The notes below the pieces were generated by a model. The model saw nothing but the letters and a program-made list of their open reading frames with translations. It was not told the origin of the DNA and made no database searches. From Bacteroidales bacterium UBA6851 (GTDB lineage Bacteria; Bacteroidota; Bacteroidia; Bacteroidales; UBA932): 58,360 bases of DNA. The stretch is from NCBI GenBank assembly GCA_002451795.1, contig DKDJ01000005.1, positions 1 to 58,360 on the forward strand. Reading direction: 5' to 3'. Of the stretch, positions 16,361 to 25,412 are shown one piece after another. Made by a program: the position numbers and the translations under genes. The stretch's first letter is position 1. Each line of letters begins with the position of its first letter.

Positions 16361-18076
16361 ATGAAAATTTGTTATAAATATGTCGCTGCACTGTCAGCAC
16401 TCGTAATATCATCCATCTGCGTATCTGCGCAGAACATGTACGATGCTATCAACATCAGCCGCAACAACTACTTTGGCACAGCGAGGACCATGGCATTGGG
16501 GAACGCTGTGACAGCACTTGGAGGCGACCTTGGTACTGTGGGCATTAACCCGGCCGGATCGGCTGTCTATTCATATGGTCAGGCGGTGCTTACGCCAGGA
16601 ATATCCATATCATCCATAAACTCAGATTTCTCCACCTCCAACGCGTTGACTACATCCAACCACTCCACCAGCACCAAAGTAAGCCTTCCAAACTTCGGAG
16701 TCAGTGCCGTTTTCAACATGGGACGTTCACAAGGCTTGAAATCTGTCACAGTATCGCTCATCTCCAACCAGACGGCACAATACCTAAGTTATGCCAATGC
16801 ATACGGAGTCAACTCGGCGACCTCCAAACTAGCAGAAATGGCTGCGGCAGCAGGAGGCATGGATGAGAGCGCACTTGGAAACTATAATTCGTATGACGGA
16901 AGCGGCATTCCATGGGATATTCTCACTGGATACCAAGCAGGCATGTTCGGCTCCTACGGAGAGAACGGCAAGTATGTATCCATCACCGAAGCGCTTGCAA
17001 ATGGATACCATTATGTACCTGGAAAACTGGCACAGACATCAATCGCCCAGAAGAGCGGCACCAAGAAAGACGTTGTCTTGAACATGGGTTTCAACATTTC
17101 AGACAAATTCTACTTTGGCTTCAACCTCGGTCTCCCGAAGGCTCAGTACGAATACAATGAGATATTCTATGAATCAGCCATGAATCCGTCAGAGTTTGAA
17201 CTCACATTCAACAAAGCTGATGGAAATGCGTACACTACCCATTTCAGAAGTGCGTCCACGAACTACAAGTATGTATCCGACATCGAAGGCCTGTATGCCA
17301 AATTCGGATTCATATTCAAGCCGACAGATACCTGGCGCATCGGTGCAGCCATTCAGACACCTACCGGATACACCATCACAGAGAACTGGCAATATGCAGC
17401 AAGTACATCATTTGATGATAGTTATTTCAATGGGAACCAGACTTCTCCTACAGGAAAGTTCTCATATTCTCTCCGTTCTCCATACGTGGCAAGCTTTGGC
17501 ATTGCCAAAACGATCAACAGGCTCGGACTGATAAGCATCGACTACGAAATTATGGATTATAGTGTAATGCGCTTTTCAAATATCCACGATGACTACCTCG
17601 CGCAGGATAGTTTCCGTGATCTCAACGAAACCAACAGGCGCTTTGCCGGAGTATCCAAGAACCTCCGTGTCGGGCTTGAGGCAAAACTGACTTCGGAGTT
17701 TGCAATAAGATTCGGAGTTGACTGGCTATCATCCCCTGAAAAATTCTGGACTAACGACTCTGGCGAAAAAGTCTATGCCGATGATTTCCTCGCGGACTAT
17801 GACGCATACGCCTCCAACGCAAAACGTCTTCTCAACTATTCATACGCGAACGACGACACCCTGTCAGGCTCCATAGGATTCGGCTACGCTTCATCTGGCT
17901 CCTTCTTCGCCGATGTAGCAGTCAAATACACAGGGTATCCGGACACAAAGTTCTACCCATACTACGACTACCCTAATTGGAATGAGAGAGGAGAGTACGT
18001 TAACGAAGCATCTCCGGCAATATACAACAAGAGATCTTTAATAAGCGCGCTTCTAACATTTGGATGGAGATTTTAG
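16361..18076 (+). CDS. FadL/OmpP1-type outer-membrane transport protein
   Basis: Protein of 571 residues with a signal peptide ending near VSAQ (residue 24). The N-terminal segment NNYFGTARTMALGNAVTALGGD and the following GINPAGSAVYSYG match the hatch-domain region of Bacteroidota OmpP1/FadL/TodX-type barrels. The C-terminus ends ALLTFGWRF, with the terminal aromatic residue used for outer-membrane insertion. Family members carry hydrophobic compounds across the outer membrane; the ligand here is unknown. It sits between the DPW lipoprotein and lpxD with short gaps, suggesting one envelope operon. Confidence 0.8.
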   Translation: MKICYKYVAALSALVISSICVSAQNMYDAINISRNNYFGTARTMALGNAVTALGGDLGTVGINPAGSAVYSYGQAVLTPGISISSINSDFSTSNALTTSNHSTSTKVSLPNFGVSAVFNMGRSQGLKSVTVSLISNQTAQYLSYANAYGVNSATSKLAEMAAAAGGMDESALGNYNSYDGSGIPWDILTGYQAGMFGSYGENGKYVSITEALANGYHYVPGKLAQTSIAQKSGTKKDVVLNMGFNISDKFYFGFNLGLPKAQYEYNEIFYESAMNPSEFELTFNKADGNAYTTHFRSASTNYKYVSDIEGLYAKFGFIFKPTDTWRIGAAIQTPTGYTITENWQYAASTSFDDSYFNGNQTSPTGKFSYSLRSPYVASFGIAKTINRLGLISIDYEIMDYSVMRFSNIHDDYLAQDSFRDLNETNRRFAGVSKNLRVGLEAKLTSEFAIRFGVDWLSSPEKFWTNDSGEKVYADDFLADYDAYASNAKRLLNYSYANDDTLSGSIGFGYASSGSFFADVAVKYTGYPDTKFYPYYDYPNWNERGEYVNEASPAIYNKRSLISALLTFGWRF

Positions 18077-18098
18077 AATATTAAAATAATTACAATAA

Positions 18099-19085
18099 AT
18101 GGAATTGACCGCACAGCAGTTAGCGGACGTACTCCACGGAACGGTGGAAGGAAATCCGCAGGAAAAAGTGACATCATTTGCTAAGATTGAGCATGGCAAG
18201 AAGGGGCAGTTATGCTTCTTCGCCAACCCCAAATACGAACAGTATGTATACACCAGCAAGGCATCCGTCCTGCTGGTGAATTCTGATTTTAAGCCCACAG
18301 CTCCTGTAGCCCCTACCATGGTACGTGTTCAGGACGCGTATTCAGCTCTTTCAGAGTTACTTAAATATGTAGCAGACCAGAAGAAGAAATATCGTAGACA
18401 TAGAGGACGCTGCCATATTGCATGGAGTGCAAAGCTCGGGAAGAAGGTCTATGTGGGCGACTTTGTCACAATAGGGAAGAATGCAAGTATAGGCGACTGC
18501 ACACATATTTCAGATAATGTCACCATTGGAGAGGGCACAAAAATCGGATCTTACTGCATTATATACCCAGGGGTCCATATTTTTCCAGGAATGGTAATCG
18601 GAGACAGAGTGATTCTTCATGCAGGATGCATCATAGGAGATGACGGATTCGGAAATGCGCCACAGCCTGACGGTTCATGGAAAAAGATAGAGCACCTCGG
18701 AAATGTAATCATTGAAGATGATGTTGAAATCGGGTCCAATACCACTGTTGACAAGGCTCCTATGGAATCCACCATCATAAAGAAAGGTGCAAGGATAGAC
18801 AACCTGTGCCAGATTGCCCATAATGTAATAGTGGGAGAGAATACCGCCATGGCTGCGATGACTGGTGTCGCCGGGTCCGCCAAAATAGGGAAGAACTGCT
18901 TGTTCGGAGGTCAGGTAGGCATTGTCGGGCACGTCAATATAGCCGATCACACGACCGTTGCGGCCAAGTCCGCCATCATCGGAAATATCAGGAAATCCGG
19001 CCTCACCCTATTTGGAATACCTGGCATTGATCACCGGGTATACATGAAGGCTTATGCTAAATTCAAGCAATCAGGTGAAGAATAA
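18099..19085 (+). CDS. lpxD: UDP-3-O-acylglucosamine N-acyltransferase
   Basis: Protein of 328 residues. LpxD adds the second 3-hydroxyacyl chain to UDP-acylglucosamine in lipid A synthesis. An N-terminal uridine-binding domain (about 1-100) is followed by left-handed beta-helix hexapeptide repeats (about 105-290). The catalytic-histidine region is seen in HAGCIIGDDGFGNAP. The cluster lpxD-lpxC-lpxA confirms the role and indicates a lipopolysaccharide-bearing outer membrane. Confidence 0.96.
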   Translation: MELTAQQLADVLHGTVEGNPQEKVTSFAKIEHGKKGQLCFFANPKYEQYVYTSKASVLLVNSDFKPTAPVAPTMVRVQDAYSALSELLKYVADQKKKYRRHRGRCHIAWSAKLGKKVYVGDFVTIGKNASIGDCTHISDNVTIGEGTKIGSYCIIYPGVHIFPGMVIGDRVILHAGCIIGDDGFGNAPQPDGSWKKIEHLGNVIIEDDVEIGSNTTVDKAPMESTIIKKGARIDNLCQIAHNVIVGENTAMAAMTGVAGSAKIGKNCLFGGQVGIVGHVNIADHTTVAAKSAIIGNIRKSGLTLFGIPGIDHRVYMKAYAKFKQSGEE

Positions 19086-19096
19086 AATTATTTATT

Positions 19097-19104
19097 TATC
19101 TTTG
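19097..19104 (+). promoter_or_regulatory. Internal -7 element before lpxC (TATCTTTG)
   Basis: A perfect TAnnTTTG in the 26-base lpxD-lpxC gap, ending 7 bases before the lpxC ATG. A transcript from it would have a leader of only a few bases. No TTG at 19 nt upstream. Confidence 0.5.
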
Positions 19105-19111
19105 CACCCCG

Positions 19112-20011
19112 ATGAATCAACAGACTCTTAATAAAGAATATTCTTTCGAAGGAAGAGGGCTTCATACCGGGAGGTATGCCCACCTTACGATAGCACCCGC
19201 CGGAGAAAATACCGGAATACGTTTCCTACGCACAGATTTGAACGTAGAGGTTGAGGCGTTAGCTACAAACGTATCCAAGACTGAAAGAAGCACCACCATT
19301 TCCGCAAATGGAGTTTCCATCGTCACCATAGAACACCTCATGTCAGCACTGACGGGGTTGGGCGTGGACAATGCACTCATAAAGATTGACAATGATGAAG
19401 TTCCTATCCTTGACGGAAGCGCCGAGTGCTATGTAAGGGCCATTGCTCCGGATGGACTTAAGGTTCAGAATGCCGAAAGGAAGTACATAGAATTTGCAGA
19501 AGCGTTTGAAGTAAAGAATGACCAGACTGGCTCGTGGGTCAGGATAACTCCAGACGACCATTTCTCGCTTGAGCTCACCGTTGATTTCAACTCCAGAGTA
19601 CTCGGAGTCCAGTCGGCATCATGGGATGAGGGCAGTGACTATGTGGGACAAATAGCTCCTTGCAGGACATTCTGCTTTTTCCACGAATTGGAATATCTGG
19701 CATCCATGGGATTGGTAAAAGGCGGAGACGTGGACAATGCTATCGTCATCGTAGAGCATCCAGTAACAAAAGAGCAGGTGAGCAAGATGTGCTCCTTGTT
19801 CGGGCAGCCACTGCTATCAGTTACAGATCAAGGATATCTCAGCAACATCAAACTTCATTTCCCGAACGAGTGCGGAAGGCACAAGATGCTTGATCTTATC
19901 GGGGACATGAGACTTATTGGAGGCTTTCCGAAAGCACACATCAGCGCATACAAACCAGGACACAAAATAAATAGTATTGCAGCGGCAGCCGCAATAGAAA
20001 AAAAGAAATAA
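19112..20011 (+). CDS. lpxC: UDP-3-O-acyl-N-acetylglucosamine deacetylase, not fused to FabZ
   Basis: Protein of 299 residues catalysing the committed, zinc-dependent deacetylation step of lipid A synthesis. The metal and catalytic residues are in place: E74-H75 in IEHLMSAL, H257 and D261 in GRHKMLDLIGD, and H284 in KPGHKIN. In most Bacteroidota LpxC is the N-terminal half of a fusion with the dehydratase FabZ (about 460 residues). Here the protein ends after an Ala-rich stretch and KKK, and lpxA begins 2 bases after the stop, so no FabZ half exists at this locus. Confidence 0.96.
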   Translation: MNQQTLNKEYSFEGRGLHTGRYAHLTIAPAGENTGIRFLRTDLNVEVEALATNVSKTERSTTISANGVSIVTIEHLMSALTGLGVDNALIKIDNDEVPILDGSAECYVRAIAPDGLKVQNAERKYIEFAEAFEVKNDQTGSWVRITPDDHFSLELTVDFNSRVLGVQSASWDEGSDYVGQIAPCRTFCFFHELEYLASMGLVKGGDVDNAIVIVEHPVTKEQVSKMCSLFGQPLLSVTDQGYLSNIKLHFPNECGRHKMLDLIGDMRLIGGFPKAHISAYKPGHKINSIAAAAAIEKKK

Positions 20012-20012
20012 T

Positions 20013-20828
20013 ATGGCAATAACTATTCATCCGCTGGCGACTGTCAGCCCTAAGGCAAAACTTGGAGACAACGTAGAAATAGGACCTTACGCATATATCG
20101 ATGAGAATGTAGAGATTGGTGACAACTGCAAGATTTACCCTCACGCCACCATTCTTCCATACGTGAAAATGGGCAGCAACTGCTCTGTATTTCCAGGAGC
20201 AGTCGTGGGCGCAATCCCTCAGGACCTCAAATTCGATGGGGAAATCACCTATGTGGAAATCGGTGACAACGTGACCATCCGCGAGTGCGCAACCATCAAT
20301 AGAGGCACCAAAGCTAGCGGCAAAGGCGTCACTCGTATCGGGAATAACACCCTCATAATGTCGTATGTGCATGTCGCACACGACTGCCGCGTGGGAAACC
20401 ATTGCATCCTCGTTAGTTATGTAGGCATTGCCGGAGAGACTGATGTGGACGATTGGGCCATCATCGGAGGCAACACCGCCGTTCATCAGTTCTCGCACAT
20501 CGGCACACACGCCATGGTAGGAGGATGCTCTGCTGTCAACAAAGACATTCCGCCTTATTCAATATGCGGACGCACGCCTATCTGCTATGCCGGCATCAAC
20601 ATCGTCGGACTCCGCAGAAGAGGTTTCGAGTCTGATGTCATCAGGAACATAAAGGATATTTACGATACGATTTACTTTCAGGGATACAATATCTCTGATG
20701 GATGCGCCAAGGTGGAAGCCGGATTCCCTCAGTCAGTTGAGCGGGACACTATTCTTTCGTTTATCAGGAACTCAAAGAGAGGTATTGTCCGTGCCAATGA
20801 CATAAATTCAAAGGGAGAAATCGAGTAA
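20013..20828 (+). CDS. lpxA: UDP-N-acetylglucosamine acyltransferase
   Basis: Protein of 271 residues performing the first acyl transfer of lipid A synthesis. Hexapeptide repeats form a left-handed beta-helix over about residues 5-190, followed by a helical C-terminal domain. The catalytic histidine lies in HVAHDCRVGNHCIL near residue 122. It follows lpxC by 1 base and is followed almost at once by the WbqC-like gene. Confidence 0.97.
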   Translation: MAITIHPLATVSPKAKLGDNVEIGPYAYIDENVEIGDNCKIYPHATILPYVKMGSNCSVFPGAVVGAIPQDLKFDGEITYVEIGDNVTIRECATINRGTKASGKGVTRIGNNTLIMSYVHVAHDCRVGNHCILVSYVGIAGETDVDDWAIIGGNTAVHQFSHIGTHAMVGGCSAVNKDIPPYSICGRTPICYAGINIVGLRRRGFESDVIRNIKDIYDTIYFQGYNISDGCAKVEAGFPQSVERDTILSFIRNSKRGIVRANDINSKGEIE

Positions 20829-20829
20829 A

Positions 20830-21426
20830 TTGACTCTTAAAATAGCATATTTCCCTCCAGTTGAATACTTTGCCCTTTTGGCAAAGTATTCTTCCGTTTA
20901 TATTGAGGCCTGTGAAAACTACCAGAAACAATCCTATAGGAACCGGTGCCACATATATGCCGAGAATGGGGTACAGGCACTGAACTTCCCGGTAAAGCAC
21001 GAGAATGGGACATTCTCTCTACCCATTACGCACATCAAGGTCGACTACTCCACCCCATGGGTAAAAAAAACCATAAAGTGCATCGACTCTGCCTATATGT
21101 CATCTGCATTCTACGAATACTATAGGGATGAACTGGCATCAATCCTTGAGTCCGAGCCACAGACTCTATGGGATTTAGACATATCGTTGATACGTTTCTT
21201 CATGCGAAAAACAGGGCTTAACACCACACTCATGCAGACCACTGCATTCGATGAGTCGTGCAAAGAAGAAATCCACCCCAAAAAGTCCAATTCCATACTG
21301 AAGGACTTAGGAGTGGATAAATCGTATTATCAAGTATTTGCCCAAAGGCACGGGTTCATTCCGAACCTTTCAATAATGGATCTGTTGTTCAACGAAGGTC
21401 CTGCATCAATAGATTACCTATTGTAG
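20830..21426 (+). CDS. WbqC-like family protein
   Basis: Protein of 198 residues. The only plausible start is a TTG at 20830, one base after the lpxA stop, with GGGAG about 13 bases upstream; no ATG occurs until residue 64. The N-terminal IAYFPPVEYFALLAK and NYQKQSYRNRCHIY segments match the WbqC-like family, which often lies in polysaccharide or lipopolysaccharide loci and has no proven reaction. Its position behind lpxA fits an envelope role. The 3' end overlaps the convergent CPBP gene by 13 bases. Confidence 0.8.
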   Translation: MTLKIAYFPPVEYFALLAKYSSVYIEACENYQKQSYRNRCHIYAENGVQALNFPVKHENGTFSLPITHIKVDYSTPWVKKTIKCIDSAYMSSAFYEYYRDELASILESEPQTLWDLDISLIRFFMRKTGLNTTLMQTTAFDESCKEEIHPKKSNSILKDLGVDKSYYQVFAQRHGFIPNLSIMDLLFNEGPASIDYLL

Positions 21427-22280
21427 CCGGTCCATTCCACAGGAGACACCTTCCCAAACTTTCTCGTTATAAGAACTACGAGCATCACACAAGCTGCAAC
21501 CAATACCCAGTAAAGCGGTGCCGGTATAATATCGCACCACGATTCCATTTCCTTCAGTGCATCCACATTGCTCAGAGCTAAAGAAACGGTGTTATTGGTG
21601 AAATGGATAAGCATGGTGAGCTTCAGAGAGCCTGTCCTATAGTAAATGTAACCCATAAGACACCCAATGGTGAATGCTGGAAGTGCCTGCCATGGATTCA
21701 GGTGTATGAAAGCAAAGAAAAGAGCCGAAAAGACAATTGCCCATACTGGTTTTACCCGATTGGCCAATAGGCCTCGCAGCACCATTCCCCTGCACAGCCA
21801 CTCTTCAAAAAGAGGCGCAAATATGCTGACACTAATAAAGTTGAGAAGGATATTGCCATCGGAAGTTATGCTCTCCATCGCAGTCTTGAACCACTGAGGC
21901 GGTTCAGGAAGTACAAAGCCGAAAGCATCACAAGCGAAAGAGAGCGAAAGTGTAGCAATAAGAGTAAGCAATACGCACCATACTCCTCCAATAGGACTGA
22001 AATTACTCCTGTCCATAGGGACAGATGCTTCATCAAAGCAATTTCCCTTACTCTTCAGCGAAGCATATATCATAGCAGGAATAAACATGATAGGATAAGA
22101 TACAAACATTATTATGCTCATGTCTATATCCGGCCATAACATCACCAGAACAGAAGGAATCTGCGCAAGGAGAACGCCTAACAGAAGGAATGCTAAAAGA
22201 ATGAAAATATCCGCCACCCCAGGCACATAGTGCGAGAAATTCTCGAAGAACTTGAAGTTCCGCTTTCCGGACCGTTTCAT
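21414..22280 (-). CDS. CPBP-family intramembrane metalloprotease
   Basis: Protein of 288 residues from the ATG at 22280, which overlaps the upstream stop by one base (TGATG). Several hydrophobic segments span the membrane. The CAAX-protease/bacteriocin-processing motifs are present: FEEWLCRG (EExxxR), FAFIH (FxxxH) and IHFTNN. Members cleave membrane proteins or take part in peptide self-protection; no substrate is evident. Translational coupling to the nucleotidyltransferase gene suggests co-expression only. Confidence 0.88.
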   Translation of the reverse strand: MKRSGKRNFKFFENFSHYVPGVADIFILLAFLLLGVLLAQIPSVLVMLWPDIDMSIIMFVSYPIMFIPAMIYASLKSKGNCFDEASVPMDRSNFSPIGGVWCVLLTLIATLSLSFACDAFGFVLPEPPQWFKTAMESITSDGNILLNFISVSIFAPLFEEWLCRGMVLRGLLANRVKPVWAIVFSALFFAFIHLNPWQALPAFTIGCLMGYIYYRTGSLKLTMLIHFTNNTVSLALSNVDALKEMESWCDIIPAPLYWVLVAACVMLVVLITRKFGKVSPVEWTGYNR

Positions 22281-23212
22281 CACTTATACAACGGGCTAGG
22301 ATAAACGCCTTCACGGACAAGTTCCGCGAACTTGGACACGACACCAGGTCTGTCTTCCTTAAAAGTAACTCCGAACCAACGCGATGGAGTATGAAGCACT
22401 TCGCATGTAGCAGCACCGGCCTTTACCATCACATCTACAGCATAAGGTATATAGAACTCTTTCTTAAGTTCCATACTATTGGCCTGAAGGAAAGACTTGA
22501 AGCTCTCTTCACTTGAAATGAAGAAATCAGGAGTGAACCCCCACATATTCATAGAGCAGAGATCTTTTCCTCTCAGTTCGACACGCGCACCCGTATCAGA
22601 ATTGTCCCCGAAGATACGACCGTCATCATCCATAATGATATTGTGATGCTCCACAACGTCGGTAAGCTTCATATCCTTGTCATAACTACAAATTCCGCGG
22701 GATACCCCACCCGACTCACTGAGTGTATTATCAAGTTCGAAACCGATAATGGCATATTGTCCATGAGTATTCTCATGGCTACGGCACCATTCCGCGGCTA
22801 TTGTGAATGAATCACGTCCATAATAGTCATCCCCATTGATCACTACGAAAGGGCCATCAATCACATCCTTGGCCATAAGCACAGCATGAGCTGTCCCCCA
22901 AGGCTTCTGCCGCTCCGGATTAAGGGTAAAGCCAGCGGGAATCTTGTTGAGCTCCTGAGTTACAAACACGAATTCAAGAGGGCTTCCGTCCACACACTTC
23001 ACATGGCTATACTTCTCCTTTACAGTCTGCCGGAACTGCTCGAGAAAATACTCCCTCACTATATACACGACTTTGCCGAAGCCTGAGTGAACTGCATCAT
23101 ATATTGAATAATCTATGATGGTCTCACCATTAGGACCAAGTCCGTCCATCTGCTTGAGTCCACCATAGCGGCTTCCCATACCAGCCGCAAGAACAAGAAG
23201 AGTAGGTTTCAT
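22280..23212 (-). CDS. Sugar-phosphate nucleotidyltransferase-like protein
   Basis: Protein of 310 residues. The N-terminal LAAGMGSRYGGLKQMDGLGP is the nucleotide-binding signature of the NTP-transferase fold, and GTAHAVLMA with VINGDDYYG supply the metal and sugar-binding segments. The C-terminal part includes PSRWFGVTFKEDRPGV. It lacks the hexapeptide domain of GlmU and is not clearly GalU or RmlA, so the nucleotide sugar is unassigned. It is divergent from the ftsB-like gene. Confidence 0.8.
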   Translation of the reverse strand: MKPTLLVLAAGMGSRYGGLKQMDGLGPNGETIIDYSIYDAVHSGFGKVVYIVREYFLEQFRQTVKEKYSHVKCVDGSPLEFVFVTQELNKIPAGFTLNPERQKPWGTAHAVLMAKDVIDGPFVVINGDDYYGRDSFTIAAEWCRSHENTHGQYAIIGFELDNTLSESGGVSRGICSYDKDMKLTDVVEHHNIIMDDDGRIFGDNSDTGARVELRGKDLCSMNMWGFTPDFFISSEESFKSFLQANSMELKKEFYIPYAVDVMVKAGAATCEVLHTPSRWFGVTFKEDRPGVVSKFAELVREGVYPSPLYK

Positions 23213-23235
23213 AATGTATGTTTTTAGTAATCTCG

Positions 23236-23243
23236 CAAAATTA
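23236..23243 (-). promoter_or_regulatory. -7 element of the nucleotidyltransferase gene (TAATTTTG)
   Basis: A perfect TAnnTTTG on the minus strand, 23 bases before the ATG at 23212. It lies only 2 bases from the -7 element of the divergent ftsB-like gene, so the two promoters overlap. Confidence 0.55.
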
Positions 23244-23245
23244 GT

Positions 23246-23253
23246 TAAATTTG
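23246..23253 (+). promoter_or_regulatory. -7 element of the ftsB-like gene (TAAATTTG)
   Basis: A perfect TAnnTTTG on the plus strand, 17 bases before the chosen ATG at 23271. It supports this start rather than the upstream ATG at 23214. Confidence 0.55.
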
Positions 23254-23270
23254 CGCAATATTCATCCGAT

Positions 23271-23594
23271 ATGGGAAAGTTTAGGAATCTATGGAATAGA
23301 AGTGATGATGGTGATAGGCGGGAGCAGCGCTCTTTCGCCCGTTACGCCATTGTGGCCACATCACTGTGCCTTTTCTTTCTTCTCGTAAAACATGACAACC
23401 TCATCGTGTGGGTTCGTTCTGCCATAACGCTTCGCAAGCAGGAGCGGCAGATCGAAAAGCTTCAGAACGACAATGCCAGACTGCACAATGCCGCTGACAA
23501 ACTTTATTCAGACAGAGATTCACTTGAAACTTTCGCAAGAAACAATTTCATGTTCTGCGAACCTGATGAAGATATCTATATCGTCGGCGACTGA
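23271..23594 (+). CDS. FtsB/DivIC-like septum formation initiator
   Basis: Protein of 107 residues from the ATG at 23271; the ATG at 23214 would lie upstream of the promoter. One membrane segment (about residues 25-45) is followed by a coiled coil beginning RKQERQIEKLQNDNARL and a short DivIC-like end with FARNNFMFCEPDEDIYIV. Such proteins bridge FtsL and FtsQ in the divisome. FtsL and FtsQ are encoded in the dcw cluster of this window. The 3' end overlaps the convergent folP by 19 bases. Confidence 0.8.
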   Translation: MGKFRNLWNRSDDGDRREQRSFARYAIVATSLCLFFLLVKHDNLIVWVRSAITLRKQERQIEKLQNDNARLHNAADKLYSDRDSLETFARNNFMFCEPDEDIYIVGD

Positions 23595-24346
23595 GCCTTG
23601 TATCCCACAGCAGCCTTAACATCATGCACCCTCAAGATACCTGCTCCGTGCGCGACAGCCATCCTATTGGCTTTCTCGGTGTCGCCATGCGTAAAACGTT
23701 TATCCGCTGCACCAATAAGAATCTCCCTATGCAGAGGCTTGAATGCCTCCAGTTTTTCAAGAATCTCCCAGTTCTGCGCTTCCGTCTTGGCGAAGCCGAG
23801 TCCCGGGTCAAGAATCCAATTACCAATACCGATTTCGCCTGCTCTACGTTCAAAATCCATGAAATAGTCCACTAGAGCATGAATAACGCCACCCTCGTAC
23901 TCACATTTTGAATCCATAGTCCGTGGATTGCCCCTCTTGTGCATGGCGACATAGGGCAACTTCAGTGATGCCACAACATCAAGCATCTCAGCATCGTCCT
24001 CACTAGCGGAAATATCATTTACAATGAACGGCCCAAATGTATCAAATGAGCGTTTCACAATCTCCGAGCTAGTAGTGTCAATTGAGAAATCAACCCCTGT
24101 CAGCCCATATTCCTCTACAACTGCCTTGTCCGAGAGGAGCTTGAGAGTTGGCTCAAGCCGAGCCCACTCTTCGTCCACACTTACGTCAGCAGCACCAGGT
24201 CTGGTGGATACTGCCCCAAGGTCAATGATATCCGCCCCATCCGCCACAAGCGAGGCAATTCTCGGTATCGAATTATGAATATCCGAACGGCTTGGAGCCC
24301 AAAAAGAATCCGGTGTCAGATTCACTATCCCCATTATCCTAACCAT
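23576..24346 (-). CDS. folP: Dihydropteroate synthase
   Basis: Protein of 256 residues joining p-aminobenzoate to the pterin pyrophosphate in folate synthesis, the target of sulfonamides. The family motifs are GIVNLTPDSF near residue 6, IDLGAVSTRPGA near 41, VNDISA, and DPGLGFAKT near 180. The usual GGESTRPG loop reads GAVSTRPG. It is the last gene of the ruvX-def-pgm-M23-tmk-DoxX-folP run, 4 bases after the DoxX gene. Confidence 0.94.
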   Translation of the reverse strand: MVRIMGIVNLTPDSFWAPSRSDIHNSIPRIASLVADGADIIDLGAVSTRPGAADVSVDEEWARLEPTLKLLSDKAVVEEYGLTGVDFSIDTTSSEIVKRSFDTFGPFIVNDISASEDDAEMLDVVASLKLPYVAMHKRGNPRTMDSKCEYEGGVIHALVDYFMDFERRAGEIGIGNWILDPGLGFAKTEAQNWEILEKLEAFKPLHREILIGAADKRFTHGDTEKANRMAVAHGAGILRVHDVKAAVGYKAQSPTI

Positions 24347-24350
24347 ATTC

Positions 24351-25412
24351 CTACAACAAAAGCATTACGGCAAAAACATAAAGCATAAAAGCCTGAAATT
24401 TCAGTGATGATTTTCCTGACTGAGACATCACCACCTCCGCCTGGTCCGAATCGGAAATCTGCGACAGCAATTCTTTTCCTGGAGCATGATTTGACGACCA
24501 TTTTGATACTATCCTGGCATCATCAATAAACACCACGCCAGCATTGGAACGGTTGAGCGTAAGCAGCTTCTTGCGATCCGCAAAGTAGCAGTGAGAAAGC
24601 ACAAACGGGTCTTTTACTATATTCCCGAGCGACTCTGGAGTAGAAGCGGCAAGGACAAGTGTAAGGAATCCCTCCCCTTCTGCCGAGCGCACGAAAGAAG
24701 AAACTCTATTCCACCTGCGGTCTGACAATTTCTCGGGATTATAAATAGATACTACCATCACTTTTCCAGAAAGTGCCAGCGAGTCGACATACTCCCCGCC
24801 TGCATCCCTAAAACTCAGCAGCAAAGGCTCTTCCCCGGAAGAAAAATCAAAATCTTCCATAGATGCCAGTTCATTGCCAGGCTTATATTCTGTAAAATCC
24901 ACAAGCGGAATTGATAATACAGAATACAAGAAAAACAACAGAGACGAGACCATAGCAATGGAGAAACTCACATACTTCACTTTTACAGGGTCACCCACCG
25001 ACTTGAGCGGAATAAAAGCAAGCGCCCACAACGCAAGAATCACAATATTCTTCACAAAACTCTGAAGATGCGTTAGATGAACCGCCTCCCCGAAGCATCC
25101 ACAATCCATATCAGGATTCGCGACAAGCAGGACAAACGTGACAATAGTGAAAAACGACACTAATACAAGAGAAGCGAATGCCACAATCTTACGCCATACT
25201 CCAGTAATCAGGGCTGCACCCAGCGTGGTCTCCACCACAGCAAGCATTGCTCCGCTGAAATAGGACAATGGACGAAGGAAACCGAGCTTAAAGAAATTCA
25301 TATACGCCTCCACTATCAGCGACGTCCCCATCGGGTCCATGAATTTAAGAATACCAGACACGAAGAAGACAATCCCTATTATCACAGCGCTAAATCGCCT
25401 GAGCATTTTCAT
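24351..25412 (-). CDS. DoxX/MauE-family membrane protein (BT_3928-like)
   Basis: Protein of about 353 residues starting at 25412 (MKMLRR) or 25406; longer starts run deep into tmk. Four membrane segments occupy about residues 8-150, with the DoxX-type GILKFMDPMGTSLI near residue 19 and a Cys pair in DMDCGCFGEAVHLTHL. A soluble C-terminal part (about 190-330) resembles a thioredoxin-like fold without a CxxC motif, and a last hydrophobic segment ends the protein. The family is linked to respiration or redox; the exact job is unknown. The gene overlaps tmk by about 20 bases. Confidence 0.75.
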   Translation of the reverse strand: MKMLRRFSAVIIGIVFFVSGILKFMDPMGTSLIVEAYMNFFKLGFLRPLSYFSGAMLAVVETTLGAALITGVWRKIVAFASLVLVSFFTIVTFVLLVANPDMDCGCFGEAVHLTHLQSFVKNIVILALWALAFIPLKSVGDPVKVKYVSFSIAMVSSLLFFLYSVLSIPLVDFTEYKPGNELASMEDFDFSSGEEPLLLSFRDAGGEYVDSLALSGKVMVVSIYNPEKLSDRRWNRVSSFVRSAEGEGFLTLVLAASTPESLGNIVKDPFVLSHCYFADRKKLLTLNRSNAGVVFIDDARIVSKWSSNHAPGKELLSQISDSDQAEVVMSQSGKSSLKFQAFMLYVFAVMLLL

